Below the pieces are notes generated by a model. It did no database searches, was not told the DNA's origin, and saw nothing but the letters and a program-made list of their open reading frames with translations. Source: Solobacterium sp. (lineage in GTDB: Bacteria; Bacillota_I; Bacilli_A; Erysipelotrichales; Erysipelotrichaceae). From it: a stretch of DNA of 10,968 nucleotides. The stretch's first letter is position 1. Each line of letters opens with the position of its first letter. Position numbers and translations under genes: made by a program. Shown here one piece after another: positions 1 to 6,179 of the stretch. The DNA is taken from positions 1 through 10,968 of the forward strand of contig JAFWJP010000162.1 of assembly GCA_017514645.1 (NCBI GenBank), written 5' to 3'.

Positions 1-175
1 TCTCGCCGACGCCGCCGTTCTTCTTGCCTACGCAGACACCTTCGAACATCTGAATACGGGACTTCTCACCTTCACGGATACGGACATAGACCTTTACAGT
101 GTCTCCCGGCTTGAAGTCCGGAATGTCCTTGCGCAGCTGTTCCTGCGTGATCTTGTTTACCAGATCGAGCTTCAT
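1..175 (-). CDS. rplS: 50S ribosomal protein L19 (N-terminal part, cut by window edge)
   Basis: The first 58 residues of ribosomal protein L19, a structural protein of the large subunit at the 30S/50S interface. The visible part begins MKLDLVNKITQEQLR and contains the family's conserved PDFKPGDTVKVYVRI and the R-I-Q-M-F-E-G-V segment followed by a Gly-rich turn, about half of the usual 115-residue protein. The ATG at 173-175 is preceded by AAGGAG (185-190) at good spacing, which fixes the start. In Bacillus-type genomes rplS often ends the rpsP-khpA-rimM-trmD operon. Here five unrelated genes lie between trmD and rplS, and rplS has its own promoter (262-290) and a leader of about 80 nt. Identification is secure; the C-terminus lies outside the window. 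Confidence 0.96.
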   Translation of the reverse strand, partial: MKLDLVNKITQEQLRKDIPDFKPGDTVKVYVRIREGEKSRIQMFEGVCVGKKNGGVGE

Positions 176-255
176 GTTAAATATCTCCTTTTCTCAAATG
201 ATCATCTGCTCATGGTCCCGAACCGGCCAGCGGAACAGTGACGCGCATTCACGCA
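176..255 (-). promoter_or_regulatory. rplS 5' untranslated leader, possible r-protein leader
   Basis: About 80 nt lie between the predicted start of transcription (near 255) and the rplS start codon, long for a gene with a simple ribosome binding site. The RNA can form a stem GUUCCG/CGGGAC around a CUGGCCGGUU loop, and a near-palindromic segment CAGAUGAUCAUUUG sits just before the Shine-Dalgarno sequence. L19 leaders that bind the protein and regulate their own mRNA are known in Firmicutes. I infer that this could be one but cannot match it to the consensus by eye. No separate gene is visible here, nor a terminator for the upstream butyrate kinase gene. Confidence 0.35.
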
Positions 256-261
256 TTGAAG

Positions 262-290
262 ATTCTAACACAACTATGCCTGCCGTGCAA
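262..290 (-). promoter_or_regulatory. Sigma-A type promoter for rplS
   Basis: On the minus strand, TTGCAC (285-290) is followed after exactly 17 nt by TAGAAT (262-267), with TG one base upstream of the -10 (TGTTAGAAT, extended -10). The -35 matches consensus at 4 of 6 positions and the -10 at 5 of 6. It begins 15 nt after the stop codon of the butyrate kinase gene and points into rplS. This shows that rplS can be transcribed independently, although readthrough from the upstream operon is also possible because no terminator is visible between them. Confidence 0.7.
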
Positions 291-304
291 TGAAAATCTC
301 CTGA

Positions 305-1417
305 TCAGCGGTCTTTTGCATTCGTCCCGAAATCAAACCCGTTCCAGACCGGGATTCCGGTATATTCCTGCGCCTGTTCTTCCCCGTGCAGGACCTTCAG
401 CGTTTCCCCTGCCAGAGCTTCCTGTTCCATCTCGCCCGGATAGACTGTGACCGGAGCAATCCACTCACAGCTCTCCCGGATGCGCTCAACAATATCATCA
501 TAGATGACCAGGCCCCCGGTCAGCAGAATGGCTTCTGCCTTTCCCTGCAGCGCTGCAGCCATTGCACCGATCTGCTTGATGATCCGATAAATCATCGAAT
601 TCCATACAAGTACGGCTTTCAGATCACCCTTCTCCACCATGCTGTGGATCACCGAGGCATCGCTTGTTCCGAAGTGGGAGACAAAACCGCCCGCCCGGGA
701 ACACATCAGACGCACCTCATCGATGCCGTGCTGCTCGATATAATCAAGCAGCGGAAGAACCGGTACACTGCCGATCCTGGTCGGTGTGAAGGCACCATCA
801 CCTCCGGATCCTACATTTCCGTCGATCATCCGTCCGTACCGATGAGCACTCACCGTGATCCCGCCGTCAATGTGGCAGACAATGCAGCAGAGCTCATCGT
901 ACTTCCGACCGGAAAGACCGGCATGGTACGCCGCGACGGCCTTCTGGTTGAGCACATGGGACTGGGCATTGCGGTACAGACCGGCAATACCGGTCATCCT
1001 GGCTTCATCGATCAGTTCATCAACATTGGTCGGATTCAGGGTATACATCGGTTTCCGGTACATTTTTCCGAGTTCATAGGCCATCATGACACCGAGTTTT
1101 GCCGGATGTTCACTGCCGCCGACCGCATCTCTGGTATCTTCATAGAGCTTACGGCTGATGCGCATGACACCTGCCCGGCACGGCTGGGCACTTCCTCCCC
1201 TGCCGACAAACACATCGACGTCCTTCATGGAATACCCGTGCTTCTTCAGTGCTTCATGGATCACAGACAGACGGAACGGGATCTGGTCATTGACCGTGGG
1301 ATAGGTCAGCAGAACCGGTGCGTCATGAAAAACACTCTCCTCAAAGAGAATGTGCTCTTCTTCATACAGACTGATTTTCGTAGAGGTAGAACCTGGATTA
1401 ATGATCAGAAGTTTCAC
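305..1417 (-). CDS. buk: Butyrate kinase (acetokinase family)
   Basis: A 370-residue member of the ASKHA acetate/butyrate kinase family, which converts butyryl phosphate and ADP to butyrate and ATP (reversible) in the cytoplasm. Seen: the N-terminal phosphate-binding NPGSTSTK (residues 7-14), VGRGG (71-75), the HIDGGITVSAH stretch (182-192), GDGAFTPTRIGSVP (206-219), a GGFVSHFGTSDA segment and a late LLTGGL motif. The start is GTG at 1415-1417, inside a GTGA overlap with the stop of the HD-domain gene and 7 nt after a perfect AGGAGG (1425-1430), implying translational coupling. Length slightly exceeds the usual 355-363 owing to a C-terminal tail of about 15 residues. No phosphotransbutyrylase gene lies beside it, so butyrate formation is not assured. 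A related short-chain or branched-chain acyl phosphate is an alternative substrate. Confidence 0.9.
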   Translation of the reverse strand: MKLLIINPGSTSTKISLYEEEHILFEESVFHDAPVLLTYPTVNDQIPFRLSVIHEALKKHGYSMKDVDVFVGRGGSAQPCRAGVMRISRKLYEDTRDAVGGSEHPAKLGVMMAYELGKMYRKPMYTLNPTNVDELIDEARMTGIAGLYRNAQSHVLNQKAVAAYHAGLSGRKYDELCCIVCHIDGGITVSAHRYGRMIDGNVGSGGDGAFTPTRIGSVPVLPLLDYIEQHGIDEVRLMCSRAGGFVSHFGTSDASVIHSMVEKGDLKAVLVWNSMIYRIIKQIGAMAAALQGKAEAILLTGGLVIYDDIVERIRESCEWIAPVTVYPGEMEQEALAGETLKVLHGEEQAQEYTGIPVWNGFDFGTNAKDR

Positions 1418-2118
1418 ATCAGCTCCTCCTTGAGGATCTTCCGGATCACGACCGTGCGCCGGACCATCGCCTCTCTTGTGTCCTTCACGGAACCATCCGG
1501 TTCATAGACGATTTCCTTGTGTGCCGCTTCATCAGCTTCACTCAGGAACATCATCCGCCGGAATTCCTCCGGACTGCATTCAAACTCCGGGTACAGTTCC
1601 TTCTGTCTGCTGATCAGACGCCGGACATTGGCCGCATTCAGATAGTTCCTGTGGGAAGGATCCAGATTCTCATTCAGATTCATGAACAGATCATGACCGG
1701 CAATATAGAACATGATCTCATTTACCTCTTCTTCCGGCAGAAGTTCTTTCAGATAAGGCGCTGAAATCTCCGCCGATCTGTCCGCATGGTTCGGATACGA
1801 CCAGTGCTGCGAGCCGTCCTCCGTCTTCTTGGGCATTGCCGTATCCGGCTTGCCGATATCATGGAAAAACGCTGCGATCCGCAGTTTCCGGTACAGATCT
1901 TCAGGCAGTCCGTCATCCAGACCATCGACCGTCTTGGCTGTATGTGTCCAGAGATCGTAGCAATGCCAGGGACTGTGCTGATCAAACCCGAACATCACCT
2001 CTGCCTCCGGCACCGCCTCAATGATCATATGTTTCCCCGTTTCCTGCGCAGCCAGTTCCTCAATGGATCCGTGTCCCGCCAGAAACGCAAACAGTTCCTT
2101 CAATCGTTCAGTGTTCAT
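1414..2118 (-). CDS. HD-domain metal-dependent phosphohydrolase, substrate unknown
   Basis: A 234-residue soluble protein with one HD domain. The metal-binding signature is complete: H59 (WTHTA), H86-D87 in FFHDIGKP, H111 (NHADRS) and H142-D143 (AGHD). The layout resembles the HD domain attached to CCA-adding enzymes and related stand-alone phosphohydrolases, so hydrolysis of a nucleotide or other phosphate ester is likely. No nucleotidyltransferase domain is present. I chose the ATG at 2116-2118 rather than an upstream in-frame start at 2175. The upstream start would overlap the previous gene by 68 nt, whereas this one overlaps by 11 nt and has GGGTGG just upstream. Its stop overlaps the start of the butyrate kinase gene. 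Family is clear; substrate and pathway cannot be read from the sequence. Confidence 0.85.
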   Translation of the reverse strand: MNTERLKELFAFLAGHGSIEELAAQETGKHMIIEAVPEAEVMFGFDQHSPWHCYDLWTHTAKTVDGLDDGLPEDLYRKLRIAAFFHDIGKPDTAMPKKTEDGSQHWSYPNHADRSAEISAPYLKELLPEEEVNEIMFYIAGHDLFMNLNENLDPSHRNYLNAANVRRLISRQKELYPEFECSPEEFRRMMFLSEADEAAHKEIVYEPDGSVKDTREAMVRRTVVIRKILKEELM

Positions 2119-2893
2119 CCTGGATCCACCCATAATGCACGCAGGTATTCCAGATACCGTCATTGTAGCTTTCATCCGTTACGTAATCCGCCCTGGCCTT
2201 CAGACCTTCCGGTGCATTTCCCATTGCGATGCTCAGCCAGCTGCCGGCAAACATGTCCATATCATTCTCTCCGTCACCGAAGACAACCGCATCTTCCGCA
2301 CTTCCGCCGATCTTCTCCAACATCCGCAGAATACCTTCCCGCTTCCGGTCGATTTCGAGAACATAGTAGCCGCCGCCCATCAGAAGACAGCCGAATTCAC
2401 CGAAATACGGTTTCATCTGTTCCATGGTCACTTCGTTCAGCGGAAGATAGATCTTGTAGACGGGACCCGGTTCATATCCCATCTCCGGATCCAGAATATA
2501 CGTCGTCGGTTCATTGCGCTCTCCAGCCTGTTCCAGAAAACGCCGGTCCTTCATATAGACCTTGTCGCTGTCATCCCGGGACAGGATATATCCGATACCG
2601 AACGCATCACACTTTTCCAGAATGATCCGCACCCGCTCCGGATCCAGGGGCAGATAATCCGTCAGCTCTCCCCGGACCACCAGACCGCCGCCTCCGGCTA
2701 CAACGCCGTAGTCCATATCCAGCTGATCCATGATCTTATGCGCTTTATAGTTTGCCCGTCCTGTTGCAGCACAGACAAAATGACCTTCCGCACGCAGAAG
2801 ATCAAGTGCCTTCCGGCAGGATTCCGGAATGGAATTGTCCCGGATATCCGTCAAGGTCCCATCGATATCAAAAAAGAAATACTTTTTTCTCAT
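2108..2893 (-). CDS. Cof-type HAD-superfamily phosphatase
   Basis: A 261-residue haloacid-dehalogenase phosphatase of the Cof (type IIB cap) family. These cytoplasmic Mg-dependent enzymes dephosphorylate sugar phosphates, nucleotides or cofactors such as FMN. All four motifs are visible: motif I DIDGT (D9 nucleophile, D11), motif II threonine in ATGR (T44), motif III lysine near 184 in the DRKREG segment, and motif IV GDGENDMDMF (206-215, D207 and D211). The cap domain occupies roughly residues 80-185. The ATG at 2891-2893 overlaps the stop of the upstream ComB-like gene in an ATGA, so translation is coupled, and its end overlaps the HD-domain gene. Members are usually promiscuous, so the physiological substrate cannot be assigned. 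Confidence 0.9.
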   Translation of the reverse strand: MRKKYFFFDIDGTLTDIRDNSIPESCRKALDLLRAEGHFVCAATGRANYKAHKIMDQLDMDYGVVAGGGGLVVRGELTDYLPLDPERVRIILEKCDAFGIGYILSRDDSDKVYMKDRRFLEQAGERNEPTTYILDPEMGYEPGPVYKIYLPLNEVTMEQMKPYFGEFGCLLMGGGYYVLEIDRKREGILRMLEKIGGSAEDAVVFGDGENDMDMFAGSWLSIAMGNAPEGLKARADYVTDESYNDGIWNTCVHYGWIQDEH

Positions 2894-3573
2894 ACATCCA
2901 CCCTCATCGTCACACAGCGGCTGCCGCGCCGTTCCACCCGCATAGCGAAATCAAAGCGGTCAACATCGGTACATAATGCAAAGTCTGCTTCCGGAAACCG
3001 GTCCTGCTGGGAAGGATCGAAGAACTTTCTGCCTTCACCATCCTTGAGAAGCGGTACTTCCTTCAGGATCTGAGAGGGATCTTCATCTTCCAGCAGAGCC
3101 TTGATGTAGCGGGCACAGAGAACATCTTCCTCTGTATCCCGTTCTCCCATGAGCCCCATGCAGAGAAGAGAAACCTCTTCCGGCGCATTCCGCCGCAGGT
3201 ACGCCGCTGTCGCCGCAGCATTCGTCAACGCAGCCGCCAGCACTTCATCCGCGCGCTCCATGCACGCCGCAATCCCCTGTGTACCGGCACTGGTTGTATG
3301 GACGACCCGCTTTCCGCTGAAATCCAGACCATCGATCGAAGACGGGGAATTCCCGTAGTCGAAACCGGGAAGCCGGTATCCCCTGCGTTCACCGATCAGA
3401 ACAGCATCCGGATATGACCTGGCTTCCGTTTCATCGGCGACAGGAATCACTTCTGCAGCATTCTGCGCCAGCAGAAACCCTTCCACCGTAAACGCACGGA
3501 AAACATCGATCACAACTGCGCTTCCCTTCACCTCGGAAGCACCTTTCAGCAAATGCAGGATCCGGACATTCAT
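2890..3573 (-). CDS. 2-phosphosulfolactate phosphatase (ComB) family protein
   Basis: A 227-residue protein of the ComB family. The archetype removes phosphate from 2-phosphosulfolactate in archaeal coenzyme M synthesis, but bacterial homologues occur in organisms with no coenzyme M and their role is unsettled. Family motifs are seen in order: VVIDVFRAF (residues 20-28), GERRGYRLPGFDYGNSP (61-77), TTSAGTQG (93-100), LLCMGLMG (136-143) and a C-terminal CTDVDRFDFAM. I chose the ATG at 3571-3573 because family proteins begin close to this point (MNVRILHLL), although its ribosome binding site is weak. A GTG at 3639 would overlap the upstream gene. The gene follows the 85-aa ORF by 28 nt and overlaps the HAD gene by 4 nt. 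Family assignment is good; the reaction in this organism is inferred only, so no symbol is given. Confidence 0.82.
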   Translation of the reverse strand: MNVRILHLLKGASEVKGSAVVIDVFRAFTVEGFLLAQNAAEVIPVADETEARSYPDAVLIGERRGYRLPGFDYGNSPSSIDGLDFSGKRVVHTTSAGTQGIAACMERADEVLAAALTNAAATAAYLRRNAPEEVSLLCMGLMGERDTEEDVLCARYIKALLEDEDPSQILKEVPLLKDGEGRKFFDPSQQDRFPEADFALCTDVDRFDFAMRVERRGSRCVTMRVDV

Positions 3574-3601
3574 TTCTGTACCGATGATATTATACACAAA
3601 A

Positions 3602-3859
3602 TCAGACAATATCCCGCAACGCGTTTCTGGCAAGTGCACTGCTGATGTAGAAGTACCACAATGAGATCTCCATCTCCGATCGGTTCATTTTGACCGCAGC
3701 GGAATAGACCGTGTTCTCCTGAACATAGCATTCCCGCAGCCTGTGCTTTTCTTCTTCACTGAGTGTACTGACATTCGTCAGCAGCCGGTCGATCACGGCA
3801 CGCATTTCATCGTAATGCCGGGGAAAGGAATGATTGGTTTCTGTTCTTGTCATTGTCAT
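3602..3859 (-). CDS. Small protein, possible helix-turn-helix
   Basis: An 85-residue protein I do not recognise. It is soluble, with no signal peptide or membrane segment. Residues about 34-80 (LSEEEKHRLRECYV...AAVKMNRSEMEISLW) have the rhythm of a sigma-70 region-4-like or phage-regulator helix-turn-helix: an acidic helix, a turn near residues 45-55, then a second helix pair. This is pattern resemblance only. The ATG at 3857-3859 follows GAGGTGAT (3865-3872) at good spacing; a second ATG six bases later is possible. It is the first gene of the operon that continues with the ComB-like, HAD, HD and butyrate kinase genes, and an inverted repeat sits just upstream, so an autoregulatory role is conceivable but unproven. 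Confidence 0.6.
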   Translation of the reverse strand: MTMTRTETNHSFPRHYDEMRAVIDRLLTNVSTLSEEEKHRLRECYVQENTVYSAAVKMNRSEMEISLWYFYISSALARNALRDIV

Positions 3860-3879
3860 CTGTTATCACCTCGCAGCGG

Positions 3880-3888
3880 ATGATAGCA
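3880..3888 (-). promoter_or_regulatory. Candidate extended -10 promoter for the buk operon
   Basis: TGCTATCAT on the minus strand fits an extended -10 element (TGn plus TATCAT), but no convincing -35 is found 16-18 nt upstream. The nearest likeness, TGTACA, is about 20 nt away. Transcription would start very close to the Shine-Dalgarno sequence of the 85-aa gene, giving a leader of only about 13 nt. A promoter is expected here because a terminator lies upstream at 3961-4005, but this exact site is uncertain. Confidence 0.35.
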
Positions 3889-3894
3889 CGCTTA

Positions 3895-3936
3895 TGCGTA
3901 TCTGCTGTACATCATCCTGTACTACGGTTATACGCA
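3895..3936. repeat. Inverted repeat upstream of the buk operon, operator-like
   Basis: Two 7-bp arms, TGCGTAT (3895-3901) and ATACGCA (3930-3936), face each other across 28 bp. Nested near the centre is a second dyad, GTAC-N8-GTAC. The structure lies immediately upstream of the candidate -10 of the operon starting at 3859, where an operator or a leader hairpin would be expected. No known regulator site is recognised. Confidence 0.4.
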
Positions 3937-3960
3937 GATTTCCGGGAATCCCCGCGGATC

Positions 3961-4005
3961 AAAGAAAAACCGGCAGATCTGCCGATGTATCATCCTTCTG
4001 CCGGT
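3961..4005 (-). terminator. Intrinsic terminator of the rpsP-trmD operon
   Basis: On the minus strand, ACCGGCAGA (3997-4005) pairs perfectly with TCTGCCGGT (3969-3977), a 9-bp GC-rich stem with a 19-nt loop, followed at once by TTTTTCTTT (3961-3968). The first arm lies in the last codons of the 299-aa gene. A competing short palindrome, CGGCAGATCTGCCG (3971-3984), shares the distal arm. It marks the end of the trmD operon and separates it from the operon starting at 3859. Confidence 0.8.
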
Positions 4006-4889
4006 CTGTCATTCTTCTCCATCAGTTCCGTGAGCATTTCCGTATCCAGGGGATTCACCAGTGTTCTGCCGTAATCGAAGTATTCCTTCTTCCACTGCGG
4101 CAGAGCCTTCAGCACCCTTTCATACGGTACAGTACCCACGATCTTCTTCCCGTCCGTATCATACAGCGCACAGCGCCAGTCGTCGACCTGCTGTCCATGC
4201 TTGTCGCTGAATCTCAGCAAGGCTGAAGGATCATTCTCCCATACGACCCGTACACCTGCCGGAAGCGTCACGATTCCGACCGTCCGGTCGCTGTCCCGCT
4301 CCATGTAAAGCCGGGGAACCGGAAGATATACAGAGATGTTCTGATGGGAATGAAGCCAATCACGGAATTTGTCGGTGTAGATTCCTGCCCACATTTCATC
4401 CGCTTCCTGCGGACCGACCACCAGTCTGTGCATCGCACAGGACAAGGAAGCCCAGCCGTCCTCATTGAGGATTCCCCGCATGACACCGTGCAGGAAACGG
4501 AGATTGAACGTGATCAGGTTGTTTCTGACATTGTCCAGATGATTGGTGGCAATCGGTTTCCGGTTGACCGTCACGGCTCCGGTCCAGAGATGGCGGATGC
4601 GCTCGGTCATAGCGAACAGATCCTCGATCTCTTCCTGTGCGGCGGGAAGCGGAAGATCCAGGATCACATCCCGGTATTCTTCTTCATTCCACAGGACCCG
4701 GATCCCCCGGCCGATGCGCTCAGGATGATAGGCAACCAGATAATGCGGATCCTTTTCACCGGTCTTCAGACGCGGTCCGTCATAGTATCCGTACTGCAGA
4801 TCAGCCCCCAGGATCACGTCCAAAGGAAGACGTTTCGCAAATACGGAACGCTGGGTAATCTGGATCCGGATCGTCTCGTTATCAGCCAT
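3990..4889 (-). CDS. Conserved hypothetical protein (possibly DUF4299-like)
   Basis: A 299-residue soluble protein with no signal peptide or membrane helix. Its N-terminal third has a distinctive YHPERIGRGIRV (residues 54-65) followed by LDLPLPAAQEEIEDLF (77-92). From memory this resembles Firmicutes proteins annotated DUF4299, but I cannot verify it. No catalytic motif is apparent. I chose the ATG at 4887-4889, with AGAGGGAG just upstream, over the ATG at 4910, which overlaps nothing but has no ribosome binding site, and over in-frame starts overlapping trmD. It begins 25 nt after the trmD stop and is the last gene before the terminator, occupying the place where rplS sits in many Firmicutes. 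Co-transcription with ribosome and tRNA genes is the only functional hint. Confidence 0.75.
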   Translation of the reverse strand: MADNETIRIQITQRSVFAKRLPLDVILGADLQYGYYDGPRLKTGEKDPHYLVAYHPERIGRGIRVLWNEEEYRDVILDLPLPAAQEEIEDLFAMTERIRHLWTGAVTVNRKPIATNHLDNVRNNLITFNLRFLHGVMRGILNEDGWASLSCAMHRLVVGPQEADEMWAGIYTDKFRDWLHSHQNISVYLPVPRLYMERDSDRTVGIVTLPAGVRVVWENDPSALLRFSDKHGQQVDDWRCALYDTDGKKIVGTVPYERVLKALPQWKKEYFDYGRTLVNPLDTEMLTELMEKNDRPAEG

Positions 4890-4914
4890 GGTCTCCCTCT
4901 TCTGATTCATTCTA

Positions 4915-5637
4915 TCACGAATGTTCTTCGTCGTACTTCTGAAGGAGTTTTTCTTCTTCCCTGCTGAGTGTCCTGCGGGCAAAGAGATCCGGACGTACTG
5001 CCCTGGTGCGCACCAGAGACTGCGTCAGGCGCCACTGCCGTATCTTCTCATGATTTCCGGACACCAGTACATCCGGTACCTTCATGCCTTTGTAGTCCGC
5101 GGGTTTTGTATACTGCGGATATTCCAGCAGTCCGTTCTCGAAGCTTTCTTCCCCGGTGCTCTCTGTACGGATCGCACCGTCAAGAAGACGGATCACCGAG
5201 TCACAGATGACCATAGCACCGAGTTCCCCGCCTGTAAGCACGTAATCGCCGATGGAGATGATCTCATCCACCGACTCCTCGATCCTTGCGTCCATGCCCT
5301 CGTAATGACCGCACAGAAGCACCAGATGATCCATTTGTGCAAATCTGTGGGCAGTCTGCTGATCATACGGTTTTCCGAATGCCGCAAGCATCACGGTATG
5401 CATGTGTTCCGTCCGTACACTATCCAGCGCATCCAGCACCGGCTGGCACTTCATGACCATGCCGGCACCCCCGCCGAACGGTGTATCATCCACATGCTTG
5501 TAGTGATCCAGTGCAAAATCACGGATCTGCACCGTTTCAAATTCAGCAATACCGTTCGCAATACTGCGTCCGACGATCGAAGTCCGGGCAAAATCCCCGA
5601 ACATCTCCGGGAACAATGTCAGAACGCTCAGTCTCAT
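4915..5637 (-). CDS. trmD: tRNA (guanine-N1)-methyltransferase TrmD
   Basis: A 240-residue TrmD, the SPOUT-class enzyme that transfers methyl from S-adenosylmethionine to N1 of G37 in tRNAs with G36, preventing +1 frameshifting. Seen: the N-terminal SVLTLFPEMF, the VDDTPFGGGAGMVMK loop (49-63), the trefoil-knot motifs LCGHYEGMDARIEE (108-121) and SIGDYVLTGGELGAM (128-142), R150 matching E. coli Arg154, and the C-terminal VSGNHEKIRQWRLTQSL. Length is normal. The ATG at 5635-5637 overlaps the rimM stop in ATGA, so the two are coupled. One oddity: the segment aligned with the catalytic EDSF of E. coli (Asp169) reads EESF here, putting Glu at residue 164. The rest of the active site looks intact, so I still call it a functional TrmD. 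Confidence 0.96.
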   Translation of the reverse strand: MRLSVLTLFPEMFGDFARTSIVGRSIANGIAEFETVQIRDFALDHYKHVDDTPFGGGAGMVMKCQPVLDALDSVRTEHMHTVMLAAFGKPYDQQTAHRFAQMDHLVLLCGHYEGMDARIEESVDEIISIGDYVLTGGELGAMVICDSVIRLLDGAIRTESTGEESFENGLLEYPQYTKPADYKGMKVPDVLVSGNHEKIRQWRLTQSLVRTRAVRPDLFARRTLSREEEKLLQKYDEEHS

Positions 5638-6143
5638 AGCAGACCCTCGATCACATGAATGATGATCTCTCCGAGTTCCTCATCGATCTCCACGATGAAG
5701 CTGTCGATCAGCGGGATGAGCGCGTCCTTCTTTCCTTCCCGGGCTACCCTCAGGTTGTTGTTCGCACCGTTGGTCTCTTCGAACCCGGTGACCGTACCGA
5801 TGAATTCATGCGCCTCATCGTAGACCTTCATGCCGATCAGATCATCCAGATAAAGTTCCCCCTCATCCAGTTCCTCCCGGTCTTCTTCATCCACGAACAG
5901 TTCACAGTTCCTGTACGGTTCGATCAGATTGATATCCTCGAGCCCTTCAAAAACGACCAGCGGATATCCTTTGTGCATCCGCCAGCGCAGAGGCATCAAA
6001 GGAGTGTACGCGCCGTCCTTCTGCACATACAGCGGATAATTGCCGCTGAAGCGCTGTTCCGGAAAATCCGTCCAGATATCGATCTTCGCTTCTCCCCTCA
6101 GACCGTGTGTGTTGATGATCCTTCCAATACTGATATATCCCAT
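5634..6143 (-). CDS. rimM: Ribosome maturation factor RimM
   Basis: A 169-residue RimM, which binds ribosomal protein S19 and helps mature the head of the 30S subunit. The N-terminal RimM domain shows IGRIINTHGLRGEAK (residues 6-20), and the C-terminal PRC-barrel starts at ELYLDDLIGMKV (96-107) and includes ALIPLIDSFIVEID (141-154). I chose the ATG at 6141-6143 because GGAGG lies 8 nt upstream and RimM proteins begin at this point. An earlier in-frame ATG at 6176 lies inside a terminator-like hairpin with no ribosome binding site. It follows khpA by 36 nt and overlaps trmD by 4 nt. The spacing from khpA is the only loose joint in this operon. Confidence 0.95.
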   Translation of the reverse strand: MGYISIGRIINTHGLRGEAKIDIWTDFPEQRFSGNYPLYVQKDGAYTPLMPLRWRMHKGYPLVVFEGLEDINLIEPYRNCELFVDEEDREELDEGELYLDDLIGMKVYDEAHEFIGTVTGFEETNGANNNLRVAREGKKDALIPLIDSFIVEIDEELGEIIIHVIEGLL

Positions 6144-6156
6144 AACCGATTCCTCC

Positions 6157-6178
6157 AAAAAAGGATGCTTGTGCATCC
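6157..6178 (-). terminator. Terminator-like hairpin between khpA and rimM
   Basis: On the minus strand, GGATGC (6173-6178), loop ACAA, GCATCC (6163-6168) and then TTTTTT (6157-6162). The 6-bp stem, tetraloop and uninterrupted six-T run have the form of a short intrinsic terminator. It sits 2 nt after the khpA stop codon and just before the rimM Shine-Dalgarno sequence, inside an operon whose downstream genes have no other visible promoter. Partial termination that lowers rimM-trmD expression relative to rpsP is the likely meaning. Confidence 0.6.
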
Positions 6179-6179
6179 C

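Noticed and set aside
386..1507. A 373-residue open frame on the plus strand opposite buk
   Set aside because: It has no ribosome binding site or recognisable family, and it lies fully antisense to a clear butyrate kinase. Similar long antisense frames occur opposite HAD, trmD and potD and reflect codon bias.
2119..2175. Longer HD-domain protein starting at 2175
   Set aside because: It would overlap the HAD gene by 68 nt; the start at 2118 gives a short coupled overlap and a better ribosome binding site.
3573..3594. TATAAT at 3589-3594 as an internal promoter for the ComB-like gene
   Set aside because: No -35 at acceptable spacing, and the start would fall almost on the ATG. The gene is more simply part of the operon.
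6144..6176. Longer RimM starting at ATG 6176
   Set aside because: It lacks a ribosome binding site and lies within the hairpin. The ATG at 6143 has GGAGG and matches the family's N-terminus.
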